From Acidobacteriaceae bacterium (lineage in GTDB: Bacteria > Acidobacteriota > Terriglobia > Terriglobales > Acidobacteriaceae), in NCBI GenBank assembly GCA_003134815.1, contig PLCO01000028.1:1-57125 (forward strand): DNA of 57,125 nucleotides. The letters are read 5' to 3'. The notes beneath the pieces were generated by a model that saw only the letters and a program-made list of their open reading frames with translations, was not told the origin of the DNA and did no database searches. The translations under genes and the position numbers were made by a program. Positions 32,555 through 40,131 of the stretch are shown piece by piece; positions within the stretch are counted from its first letter, which is position 1; every line of letters starts with the position of its first letter.

Positions 32555-32895
32555 AGCGCAAGCGACGCAATTCCCTCGTAGCGAGGTTTCTTTTTCTCGG
32601 GAAACCTTATTTCGGCGAAGTGATTCCGCCGAGGTCGGTCGTCAAACTGTTGGCGCCGTGGGGCAATCATCAAGGGAGAGTTTTTCGCATTGGCTATTAC
32701 AGCCGCCAGGACGGTTTGGATTGCGTCTGGCTGGTAAACGAAAAAGGCGAATACGAGCAAACGACCGATCAGAATTCGATCAGCGAGGATTTCCAGATTC
32801 TCAGGAGGAGCGACGAGTCCGATTGGTTTGGATTCAATCGCGAAGTGCTCGGCCCAATCTCGACTGAAGAGCTTTTGAAGTTGGAAAGGGTATAG
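32551..32895 (+). CDS. Hypothetical protein, nuo-operon accessory
   Basis: A 114-residue protein from TTG 32551, whose first bases overlap the stop of the nuoD-end copy (TTGA). Not recognised. It begins with the basic KRKRRNSLVARFLFLGKPYFGE. A beta-rich core follows, PPRSVVKLLAPWGNHQGRVFRIGYYSRQDGLDCVWLVNEKGEYEQTTD, then an acidic tail with DESDWFGFN. The core may be an SH3-like or small-barrel fold, but that is only an impression. Base composition is AT-richer than the flanking nuo genes. Its tight coupling suggests it belonged directly after nuoD before the insertion. Confidence 0.55.
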   Translation: MKRKRRNSLVARFLFLGKPYFGEVIPPRSVVKLLAPWGNHQGRVFRIGYYSRQDGLDCVWLVNEKGEYEQTTDQNSISEDFQILRRSDESDWFGFNREVLGPISTEELLKLERV

Positions 32896-32903
32896 GTTAT
32901 CCG

Positions 32904-33242
32904 TTGCCTCAAAGCCTCTATGCAGAGCTTTGGATTTCCCTCGGTTCCCTGCTCCGCAGCTACACCGCGGCGCACGGCCTTCACGCCAAACGCGAGGCCG
33001 CCGTCGAGTTGACCGATGAAAAAATCACCGTCCGCCACAACGAAAAATGGCTTATCCTCAGCCGCGACAACTCATCCGTAACCTGGACGCGAGAAAATGG
33101 AAGCATGGGAACCCTGGAACTAACCGAAGCCGGAACCCTGCGCGGCGATAATAAGGACGAAGCTATGGATCTGGTCGCCGAGCAATGGGCGCAGGACCTG
33201 ATGCTTAAGTCGTCGCAACTGGAGTCGCACGGGAGCGATTGA
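32904..33242 (+). CDS. Conserved hypothetical protein between nuoD and nuoE
   Basis: A 112-residue soluble protein from TTG 32904: QSLYAELWISLGSLLRSYTA at the start, then HGLHAKREAAVELTDEKITVRHNEKWLILSRD and TRENGSMGTLELTEAG, ending with a helix MDLVAEQWAQDLML. The alternation of strands and end helices looks like a small alpha/beta domain. It abuts nuoE (one base between stop and ATG), so it is a native member of the operon. I know similar proteins only from acidobacterial nuo operons and cannot assign a role; assembly or accessory function is a guess. GC content equals the nuo genes. Confidence 0.65.
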   Translation: MPQSLYAELWISLGSLLRSYTAAHGLHAKREAAVELTDEKITVRHNEKWLILSRDNSSVTWTRENGSMGTLELTEAGTLRGDNKDEAMDLVAEQWAQDLMLKSSQLESHGSD

Positions 33243-33243
33243 G

Positions 33244-33774
33244 ATGAGCGCGAACACAACAAAACCCGAACCCGCGTCCGTCTTCTCGCCCGACTTGGCC
33301 GCGCGCTTTGACGCGCTCGTGCAGAAGTATCCCGTGAGCCGCTCCGCCCTCATTCCCATGCTGCTCTACGCGCAGGATGAAGTTGGCTATCTCTCCCAGG
33401 CCGTCGTCGCTGAGATCGCCCGCCGCATCGGCATCACCGAACTTGAAGTGCGCAACGTCGCCACGTATTACTCCATGCTCCGCTTCAAACCCGCCGGCAA
33501 ATACAACATCCAGGTCTGCACCAACATCAGTTGCATGTTGCGCGGAGCGTACGAGGTTCTCGACCGCTTCCGCGAAGAGCTTGGCATCGATCCTCACGGT
33601 GTCACCGCAGACGGCCTCTTTTCGCTCGAAGAAGTCGAGTGCATCGGCGCTTGCTGCTGGGCGCCTGCCATCCAGGTCAACTACGAATTCCACGACGAGC
33701 TCAAGCCCGATCTCGTGCCTGGCATTCTCGGCGCATATCGGAACCAAGCCCCCAAGAAGGAAAAGAATGCCTAG
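33244..33774 (+). CDS. nuoE: NADH-quinone oxidoreductase subunit E
   Basis: NuoE (176 residues) is the 24-kDa-type thioredoxin-fold subunit of the NADH-oxidising module with [2Fe-2S] cluster N1a. The four cluster cysteines are in VCTNISCMLRG (two, near 91-96) and ECIGACCWAPAIQVN (near 132-137). The N-terminal helical domain includes PVSRSALIPMLLYAQDEVGYLS. ATG 33244 is one base after the upstream stop. Its 3' end overlaps nuoF by 8 bp. Confidence 0.96.
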   Translation: MSANTTKPEPASVFSPDLAARFDALVQKYPVSRSALIPMLLYAQDEVGYLSQAVVAEIARRIGITELEVRNVATYYSMLRFKPAGKYNIQVCTNISCMLRGAYEVLDRFREELGIDPHGVTADGLFSLEEVECIGACCWAPAIQVNYEFHDELKPDLVPGILGAYRNQAPKKEKNA

Positions 33775-35083
33775 GCTTGTCTCCCATCCCGATGAGGTCA
33801 AGATCATCTCGCGCCGCTTCGGCATGGGAGCGGCCAATATCGACCGGTACATCGAGCTGGGCGGCTACGAGGCCGTCAAAAAATGCCTCGCGCAGGGCCC
33901 CGAGTGGATCGTCGAAGAGATGAAGGCCAGCGGCCTGCGCGGTCGCGGCGGCGCGGGCTTCTCCACCGGCATGAAGTGGTCCTTCGTTCCCAAGCAGTCC
34001 GCCAAGCCCAAATACATCCTCGTCAACGGCGACGAAAGCGAGCCCGGCACCTGCAAGGATCACTTGATATTCCTGCACGACCCACACGCCGTCATCGAAG
34101 GCACCATCATCGCCGGCCTTGCCGTCGGCTCGAAGATGGGCTTCATCTATCTGCGTGGCGAGTACCGCTATCTGCTCGAAATCACCGAGCGCGCCGTCGC
34201 CGACGCCTACGATCGCGGCTTTCTCGGCAAAAATATCTTCGGCTCCGGCCAGGAATTCCAGATCATCACCCAGACCGGCGCTGGCGCATACGAAGTCGGC
34301 GAAGAATCGGCGCTCATGGAGTCGCTCGAGGGCAAGCGCGGCGTCCCGCGCATCAAGCCGCCGTTTCCCGCCGTCGTCGGCCTCTATGGTGGTCCCACGG
34401 TCATCAATAACGCAGAGACCATCGCCACCGTGCCCGCCGTCATCCAAATGGGCGCGCAGGCCTACTGCGACGTCGGCACTTCGCGCAACGGCGGCACGCG
34501 CCTCTTCTGCATCAGCGGCCACGTCGAGCGCCCCGGCGTATACGAGCTGCCCATGGGCTACAACCTCAAGAAGATGATCTACGACGTTGCCGGCGGCATC
34601 CGCGGCGGCCGCAAACTCAAAGCAGTCGTTCCCGGCGGCTCGTCCACGCCCGTCCTGCTCCCTGAAGAGATCGAAAACCTCGGCATGGACTTCGATCAGG
34701 TGGGCAAAGCGGGCTCCATGCTCGGCTCAGGAGGCGTGGTTGTGATCGACGACCAGACCTGCATCGTCGAATTCGCTCTCCGCACCATCAGCTTCTACGC
34801 GCACGAAAGCTGCGGCTGGTGCATCCCTTGCCGCGAAGGCACAGACTGGCTCAAAAAATCGCTCACCCGATTCCACGCCGGATTCGGTACCAGGAGCGAC
34901 ATCGACAACATTCAGTACCTCGCCGAAAACATGCTGGGGCGCACCTTCTGCCCGCTGGGCGACGCGGCCGCCATGCCGACTATCGCGTTCGTCAAAAAGT
35001 TTCGCAAGGAGTTTGAAGATCACCTGAACGGCAAGCCCTGCCCGTATGCAAAAGAAGGTGTGCCGCAGTTGACCGTGGTCTAG
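33767..35083 (+). CDS. nuoF: NADH-quinone oxidoreductase subunit F
   Basis: NuoF (438 residues) binds NADH and FMN and carries [4Fe-4S] cluster N3. The nucleotide site is GLRGRGGAGFSTGMKW near 61-76. The SLBB region follows (VVGLYGGPTVINNAETIATVP). The C-terminal cluster is bound by SCGWCIPCREGT and the later cysteine in GRTFCPLGDAAAMP. The start is ATG 33767, inside the nuoE end; a longer reading of this frame from 33377 is a shadow of nuoE. Nine bases after its stop, instead of nuoG, the hicAB toxin-antitoxin genes begin. Confidence 0.97.
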   Translation: MPRLVSHPDEVKIISRRFGMGAANIDRYIELGGYEAVKKCLAQGPEWIVEEMKASGLRGRGGAGFSTGMKWSFVPKQSAKPKYILVNGDESEPGTCKDHLIFLHDPHAVIEGTIIAGLAVGSKMGFIYLRGEYRYLLEITERAVADAYDRGFLGKNIFGSGQEFQIITQTGAGAYEVGEESALMESLEGKRGVPRIKPPFPAVVGLYGGPTVINNAETIATVPAVIQMGAQAYCDVGTSRNGGTRLFCISGHVERPGVYELPMGYNLKKMIYDVAGGIRGGRKLKAVVPGGSSTPVLLPEEIENLGMDFDQVGKAGSMLGSGGVVVIDDQTCIVEFALRTISFYAHESCGWCIPCREGTDWLKKSLTRFHAGFGTRSDIDNIQYLAENMLGRTFCPLGDAAAMPTIAFVKKFRKEFEDHLNGKPCPYAKEGVPQLTVV

Positions 35084-35092
35084 GGAAGAAAG

Positions 35093-35278
35093 ATGAAAGT
35101 CAGGGACCTTATCAAAAAGATCGAAGAGGATGGATGGGAATACATGTACACCTCCGGGAGCCACAGGCACTTCAAGCATCCGGTGAAGCCCGGGAAAGTG
35201 ACTATTCCGGGGCATCCTCATGACGACGTTCCTCCCGGTACTCTAAGATCAGTCCTCAAGCAGGCAGGTTTGAAATGA
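35093..35278 (+). CDS. hicA: HicA-family mRNA interferase toxin
   Basis: A 61-residue double-stranded-RNA-binding-fold toxin: MKVRDLIKKIEEDGWEYMYT, then SGSHRHFKHP with the catalytic histidine of the GSHxxF motif, and VTIPGHPHDDVPPGTLRSVLKQAG, an ordinary HicA end. It cleaves mRNA when HicB is lost. It starts 9 bp after nuoF and has a GGGAAGAAAG ribosome site that is copied before nuoG. It overlaps hicB by four bases (ATGA). No promoter is visible between nuoF and hicA, so it would be transcribed with the respiratory operon. Confidence 0.93.
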   Translation: MKVRDLIKKIEEDGWEYMYTSGSHRHFKHPVKPGKVTIPGHPHDDVPPGTLRSVLKQAGLK

Positions 35279-35583
35279 AACAGAAATTTCTGGTGGTATA
35301 CGAACACGTCAAACGGAACTATGGGGGCTTTGCTCCCGACATTCCAGGATGTATCTCGACTGGAAAGACACTGGCGGACATTCGTCGTCTGATGCGAGAA
35401 GCATTGGAAGGGCATCTCGAGTTTATGGCAGCCGATGGTGATCCAATGCCGATGCCAGTTACCACGAGCTTTGACTTCTCGCCCGAGGACTATCCAGGCG
35501 GTGAAGTGGACCACTATGTGGTCGAGTGGTTGGAGATCAATGTCCCTGTTTCCAGACGCACAAAAGAGGCCATGACGGCATAA
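35275..35583 (+). CDS. hicB: HicB-family antitoxin
   Basis: A 102-residue HicB antitoxin with the partial RNase H-like fold: FLVVYEHVKRNYGGFAPDIP, the GC(I)STGKTLADIRRLMREALEGHLEF helix and the acidic DPMPMPVTTSFDF. The start overlaps the hicA stop, which keeps toxin and antitoxin in step. The C terminus (SRRTKEAMTA) is short, with no full helix-turn-helix visible, so DNA binding and autoregulation are doubtful. The gene ends 17 bp before nuoG. Codon use is AT-richer than in nuoF and nuoG. Confidence 0.92.
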   Translation: MKQKFLVVYEHVKRNYGGFAPDIPGCISTGKTLADIRRLMREALEGHLEFMAADGDPMPMPVTTSFDFSPEDYPGGEVDHYVVEWLEINVPVSRRTKEAMTA

Positions 35584-35600
35584 AGTCGCCTAAGGGAAAG

Positions 35601-38027
35601 ATGCCCGACGTAACCTTCACAGTCGACGGAAAAAAGCTCACCGCGCCCGCGGGAACGCTGCTGATTGACGCTTGCCGCAAGGCCGGCATTGAGATTCCGG
35701 CTTTCTGCTATTACCCCGGCCTCTCGCTTCAGGCCGCCTGCCGCATGTGCGTCGTGCGCCAGGAAAAAGTTCCCAAGCTGCAAACCGCCTGCACCACCAC
35801 CGTCGCCGAGGGCCAGGTCTTCACCACTGAATCGCCCGAAATCGCGCAGGCGCGCAAGGCCACCATTGAACTGCTTCTCGGCAACCATCCACTCGACTGC
35901 CCCGTCTGCGATGCCGGCGGCGAGTGCGAGCTGCAGGACATGAACTTCAAGTACGGCGCAGGCGAAAGCCAGTTCGTCGAGATGAAATTTCATCGCGACG
36001 AGCAGCAGTGGTCGCCCGCCGTCTTCTATGACCGCCCGCGCTGCATTCTCTGCTATCGCTGCATCCGCATGTGCGGCGAAGGCATGGACGTCTGGGCGCT
36101 CGGCATCCAGAACCGCGCCATCAACTCCGTCATCGTCCCCAACATTCTGGCGACGGAGCGACAGGGCCAACAGCTCGACTGCGAGCAGTGCGGCATGTGC
36201 ATTGACGTTTGCCCAGTGGGCGCGCTCACCAGCGGCAGCTATCGCTATAAAACCCGGCCCTGGGAGATGAACCACGTTTCGACGGTTTGTACTCATTGCT
36301 CTGACGGCTGCAAAGTTACGCTCGGCGTTCGCCAGGCCAACGACGGTTCGGAGATCGTTCGCGCCGACAATCGCGACAAGAGCGGCATCAACGGCGACTT
36401 CCTCTGCGCCAAAGGCCGCTTCGGTTTCGATTTCGTCGAGAGCCCCGACCGCCTCACGCAGCCTCTCGTCCGCAACGCGCAGGGCAAGCTCGAGCCTGCC
36501 ACGTGGGAGCACGCGATCCGCATCGCCGCCGGCAAGCTCAAAGAAATTCGCGACACGCGCGGCGGCAGCGCCATCGGCGTCATCGGCAGCAACCGCACCA
36601 ACAATGAAGAAAACTACCTGCTGCAAAAATTCGCGCGCACTATCTTGGGCACAAACAACATCGACCACGAACGGACGACTGATTATGCTTCGTTTGCCCG
36701 CGCCCTCGCCGGGGTCCCCACGGACAGGTCCACGTCCGTGGGGCAGCTCGCCGGTCATCCCGGCAAGACCGCCAGCCTGCGCGACATCGCGTCTGCCTGC
36801 GCAGTTCTCCTCGTCGGCGGCAACCCCACAGACGAGCACCCACTGCTCGCCTGGCTGCTTCGCACCAACGTGCGTCTCAACCGCGCCCGCCTTTACGTTG
36901 CAAATTCGGACTCGATCAAGCTAACCCGCCAGGCCAAAGCAACGCTCAACCTCAAGCCGGGCGACTACAACAAGCTCGCGGCAATTCTCGACACCGGCCC
37001 CGACTCCGAACTCGACACCGGCCAAACTGAATTCAGCAAGGCTCTGCTCGCGGAAGAATCTTTAATCGTGATCTTCGGCGAAGAACTTCGTGGCGCGGCA
37101 GTCGACGATCTCGTCGCATGGGGCCTCAAACGCCCGAACACCCGCTTCGCCTATCTCGGCGACCACTCCAACTCTCGCGGCGCAGCAGACATGGGACTCT
37201 TCCCCGATCTGCTTCCCGGCTACGTTCCCGTCACCGCTCCCGGTGCATTCGCCGAGTACCCCAACCTCCCCGCTGCTCCGGGCAAATCGCTGCCGCAAAT
37301 GCTCGATTCTGGATCTGATCTCGGCGCGCTACTTGTCGTCGGCGCAGACCCCGTCTCTCGCGCCAAACTCTCGCCTGCTGCGCTGGCCAACACATTCCTC
37401 ATCGTGCAGGATTTATTCCTTACTGAAACTGCGGCGCTCGCCGACGTTGTCCTTCCCGCCGCCAGCCTCTACGAAAAATCCGGCACCGTCACCAATACCT
37501 TTGGCGACATCCAAATTGTCCGCAAAGCCGCCGACCGCGCCGGAGTCAAACCCGACTTCGAAATTCTCGTTCGACTCGCCGGCGGCATGGGCATCGACGT
37601 CAGCACACTCGTCCCCTTCGGCAAACGCGGCACCACCGGCGATCTCGGCCAGTCCCGCGGCGCGCAGTCCGGCGAGGCCGACCGTCACTCCGTCTGGCTT
37701 GAAGCCAACGGCCTCGAACCCAAACTCAGCCCCTTCGATCCTCTTGCCGCTCTCGACGAAATTGAGCGCCTCGTTCCCGGTTACAAACTCGATCGCATCA
37801 ATCTCTTCGCGGGTAACGACGTGCACACCGAGCCGGTCTCACCTGCACTCGCGTCCGGATTCGTTCCCGTCCCCGCGCTCTCTGCACCGGAACTCATCGT
37901 TCCCGCGCACGACACTCTCTTTACCTCGGGCGTGCTGGGCCGCTACAGCCGAGCGCTCAACCAACTGGAGGAACATCAGGCAAATGAACTTCGAAAATCG
38001 GAACTCGCAAAATCCGCAGCCGACTGA
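35601..38027 (+). CDS. nuoG: NADH-quinone oxidoreductase subunit G
   Basis: NuoG (808 residues) is the large iron-sulfur subunit. The N-terminal [2Fe-2S] ferredoxin domain has Cys36, Cys47, Cys50 and Cys64. The HxxxC-type motif region follows with CPVCDAGGECELQD, then two cluster motifs, CILCYRCIRMC and CEQCGMCIDVCPVGA. A CTHCSDGCKV motif opens the molybdopterin-oxidoreductase-like domain, which lacks cofactor. The start is ATG 35601, with an AAGGGAAAG site 17 bp after hicB. An unusual GVPTDRSTSVGQLAGHPG segment (near 370-388) is encoded by a perfect 10-bp-stem palindrome (36716-36743), apparently a REP-like insertion kept in frame. It is otherwise complete. Confidence 0.96.
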   Translation: MPDVTFTVDGKKLTAPAGTLLIDACRKAGIEIPAFCYYPGLSLQAACRMCVVRQEKVPKLQTACTTTVAEGQVFTTESPEIAQARKATIELLLGNHPLDCPVCDAGGECELQDMNFKYGAGESQFVEMKFHRDEQQWSPAVFYDRPRCILCYRCIRMCGEGMDVWALGIQNRAINSVIVPNILATERQGQQLDCEQCGMCIDVCPVGALTSGSYRYKTRPWEMNHVSTVCTHCSDGCKVTLGVRQANDGSEIVRADNRDKSGINGDFLCAKGRFGFDFVESPDRLTQPLVRNAQGKLEPATWEHAIRIAAGKLKEIRDTRGGSAIGVIGSNRTNNEENYLLQKFARTILGTNNIDHERTTDYASFARALAGVPTDRSTSVGQLAGHPGKTASLRDIASACAVLLVGGNPTDEHPLLAWLLRTNVRLNRARLYVANSDSIKLTRQAKATLNLKPGDYNKLAAILDTGPDSELDTGQTEFSKALLAEESLIVIFGEELRGAAVDDLVAWGLKRPNTRFAYLGDHSNSRGAADMGLFPDLLPGYVPVTAPGAFAEYPNLPAAPGKSLPQMLDSGSDLGALLVVGADPVSRAKLSPAALANTFLIVQDLFLTETAALADVVLPAASLYEKSGTVTNTFGDIQIVRKAADRAGVKPDFEILVRLAGGMGIDVSTLVPFGKRGTTGDLGQSRGAQSGEADRHSVWLEANGLEPKLSPFDPLAALDEIERLVPGYKLDRINLFAGNDVHTEPVSPALASGFVPVPALSAPELIVPAHDTLFTSGVLGRYSRALNQLEEHQANELRKSELAKSAAD
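36716..36743. repeat. REP-like palindrome inside nuoG
   Basis: CCCCACGGAC (36716-36725) pairs perfectly with GTCCGTGGGG (36734-36743) across an 8-nt loop. It is in frame within nuoG and encodes about nine residues in a region where related proteins appear shorter. It looks like a captured REP. Confidence 0.6.
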
Positions 38028-38042
38028 AACATGCGGCCGCTA

Positions 38043-38078
38043 CTGACTCGCTGTCTTGCTAACCTGCTGACTCGCTGT
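38043..38078. repeat. 12-bp direct repeat in the nuoG-nuoH spacer
   Basis: CTGACTCGCTGT occurs at 38043-38054 and 38067-38078 in the 71-bp gap between nuoG and nuoH. Confidence 0.5.
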
Positions 38079-38098
38079 TCAAAGAAGGCCAAACGCAC

Positions 38099-39145
38099 GT
38101 GACGATCTTCGCATTTTTTCTCTGGAGCTCGGCCAAAGTCGCCGTGATCACGGTGATGATGCTCATGGGCATCGCCTATACCGTGCTTCTTGAGCGCAAG
38201 CTCGTCGGCCGCATTCAGAACCGCTGGGGCCCCAGCCGCGTCGGCCCTTTCGGCCTGCTGCAACCGCTTGTTGACGGCGCCAAATCCTTTCTCAAGGAAG
38301 ACCTGATCCCCACCGCCGTCTATCGTCCGCTCTATCTCGTCGCGCCCATCATCTCGCTCGGCTGCGCGCTCATCGCCATTGCCGTCATTCCATTCGGCGC
38401 GCCCGGCATGGGCCCGCACGGCTTCGACCTCTTCGAAATCTCGAATATCAACGTCGGCCTGCTCGTCATTCTCGGCATAACATCCATCGGCGTTTACGGC
38501 ATCGCGCTGGCCGGGTGGTCCTCGAACAACAAATACTCCCTGCTCGGCTCTCTTCGCTCTTCAGCCCAACTCATCAGCTACGAGCTGGCCCTGGGTCTTT
38601 CGCTCGTCGGCGTCGTTCTCCACGCCGGATCGCTCAACCTCCGCGTTATCGTCGAGCAACAGGCCACTCTCGGCGCGGCTACGTGGAATATCGCCGGCGG
38701 GGGGCAGATTCTGGCCTTCTTCATCTACTTGATGGCCGCCTTCGCCGAAACGAACCGCTCGCCCTTCGACTTGCCTGAAGCCGAAAGCGAGCTTACCGGC
38801 GGCTACCACACCGAATACAGCTCCATGAAGTTCGCCATGTTCTTTATGGCCGAGTACGGCAACATGATCAACGTGGGCTGCGTTGCCACGCTGCTCTTTC
38901 TTGGCGGCTGGACAAGCCCTCTCGGCGACCTGATGCCGCCGTTTCAGAGCACTGTGCTCAGCGCATTGCTTCCCCTCTTCTGGTTCGTCCTCAAAGTGTT
39001 CTTGTTCCTCTGTCTCTACGTCTGGGTGCGCGGCACCTTGCCGCGTTTCCGCTATGACCAGCTCATGAACTTCGGATGGCGGTACCTGCTTCCGCTCGCC
39101 ATCCTCAACATTGTGGGAACAAGCCTTTGGCTGGCCTGGCGCTGA
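38099..39145 (+). CDS. nuoH: NADH-quinone oxidoreductase subunit H
   Basis: NuoH (348 residues) is the eight-helix ND1-type subunit that forms the quinone channel. Marks include LERKLVGRIQNRWGPSRVGPFGLLQPLVDGAK near 35-65, the acidic SSNNKYSLLGSLRSSAQLISYEL loop, and FAETNRSPFDLPEAESELTGGYHTEYSSMKF near 218-250. The start is GTG 38099, with no better ATG before the first helix. It should be followed by nuoI, but the 123-bp downstream gap has only imperfect repeats, then nuoJ. Confidence 0.97.
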   Translation: MTIFAFFLWSSAKVAVITVMMLMGIAYTVLLERKLVGRIQNRWGPSRVGPFGLLQPLVDGAKSFLKEDLIPTAVYRPLYLVAPIISLGCALIAIAVIPFGAPGMGPHGFDLFEISNINVGLLVILGITSIGVYGIALAGWSSNNKYSLLGSLRSSAQLISYELALGLSLVGVVLHAGSLNLRVIVEQQATLGAATWNIAGGGQILAFFIYLMAAFAETNRSPFDLPEAESELTGGYHTEYSSMKFAMFFMAEYGNMINVGCVATLLFLGGWTSPLGDLMPPFQSTVLSALLPLFWFVLKVFLFLCLYVWVRGTLPRFRYDQLMNFGWRYLLPLAILNIVGTSLWLAWR

Positions 39146-39180
39146 GGGCGCGCCTCGATCCCGATGTCGATTCGCGCTCA

Positions 39181-39247
39181 TTTACAATCGAGATGAACTT
39201 CTACATCGGACCAGGCTTTTATAATCGGGCCAAGCTTTTACAACCGG
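39181..39247. repeat. Imperfect repeats in the nuoH-nuoJ gap
   Basis: The 21-bp sequences at 39208-39228 and 39227-39247 agree at 17 of 21 positions with a 19-bp period, and TTTACAATCG at 39181 is a partial third copy. They fill the position where nuoI normally stands. Confidence 0.5.
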
Positions 39248-39268
39248 ACTAGACCTCCTCGAACAACG

Positions 39269-39814
39269 ATGCACCTGATCCTGTTCTTCCTGTTTGCCGG
39301 ATTCTGCCTCGCTGGAGCCATCAATCTCCTGTTGCAGACCCATCCCATTAACAGCGCCCTCTCGCTCATCGTCGTCATGACCTCCCTGGCCGTCCTTTAC
39401 TTGCTTCTCGGCGCGGAGTTCCTCGCCATCGCGCAGATCATCGTCTACTCCGGCGCCGTCATGGTCCTATTCACCTTTGTCGTCATGCTGCTCAATGCCG
39501 GCCGCGAAGAGCGCACCCTCGGCAGCCGTGCCGCTTCGCGCATCGGCTTCCCCGCCGTTGTCGCACTCTTCGCCATCCTCGCCACCATCCTTCTTCATGT
39601 CCAGGGCCTGGGCGCCGCGCATCTTGGCGAAGGACTCTCGAATGCGCCCGGCCAATCGAATCTCGAACTCCTCAGCCAGGTGCTCTTCCACGAATTGCTG
39701 CTGCCTTTTGAAGTCACCTCAGTGCTCATCCTCATCGCTATCCTCGGCGCGGTCGCGCTCGCCCACGTTGAAGGCTCCAAGATTCCCGAGTCGGAAAGGG
39801 TGGCCCAGAAGTGA
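39269..39814 (+). CDS. nuoJ: NADH-quinone oxidoreductase subunit J
   Basis: NuoJ (181 residues) is the ND6-type membrane subunit with five predicted helices. Family marks are TNPVxSALSLI-like TNPIN (here [51 protein letters not shown], which is highly characteristic). A hydrophilic loop near 85 and a last helix [22 protein letters not shown] follow. ATG 39269 is the obvious start. It overlaps nuoK by 4 bp. Confidence 0.95.
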   Translation: MHLILFFLFAGFCLAGAINLLLQTHPINSALSLIVVMTSLAVLYLLLGAEFLAIAQIIVYSGAVMVLFTFVVMLLNAGREERTLGSRAASRIGFPAVVALFAILATILLHVQGLGAAHLGEGLSNAPGQSNLELLSQVLFHELLLPFEVTSVLILIAILGAVALAHVEGSKIPESERVAQK

Positions 39815-40131
39815 GCTTCCTTCAGCACGACGTTCCGCTCTCCTGGTATCTGCTCCTCAGCGCAATCTTGTTTTCGCTCGGCGTCGTTGGCTTTCTCGTC
39901 AAGCGCAATCTCATCACCGTCTTCATGTCCATTGAGCTCATGCTCAACGCCGTCAATCTCTCCTTCGTCACCTTTGCATACCAATGGCACGAAGTGAGGG
40001 GCCAGATCTTCGTCTTTTTCGTCATGATGGTTGCCGCCGCCGAAGCCGCAGTCGGCCTCGCCATCATCATTGCCGTCTTTCGCGCCCGTTCAACGTTGGC
40101 CGTCGACCGGATCGACCTGATGAAGCTATGA
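39811..40131 (+). CDS. nuoK: NADH-quinone oxidoreductase subunit K
   Basis: NuoK (106 residues) is the ND4L-type three-helix subunit. The two conserved buried glutamates are visible in [15 protein letters not shown] (near residue 37) and [15 protein letters not shown] (near 72), both part of the proton path. The start is GTG 39811 inside the nuoJ stop, giving [20 protein letters not shown]. The stop overlaps the nuoL ATG by three bases. Confidence 0.96.
   Translation: MSFLQHDVPLSWYLLLSAILFSLGVVGFLVKRNLITVFMSIELMLNAVNLSFVTFAYQWHEVRGQIFVFFVMMVAAAEAAVGLAIIIAVFRARSTLAVDRIDLMKL

Noticed and set aside
35514..36839. Long minus-strand frame (441 codons) opposite nuoG, and similar long frames opposite nuoD, nuoL and nuoM
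   Set aside because: They are antisense frames kept open by the codon bias of GC-rich genes. Their translations are compositionally odd (Asp/Glu/Arg/Ala-rich) and show no family motif, while the plus-strand genes are unmistakable.
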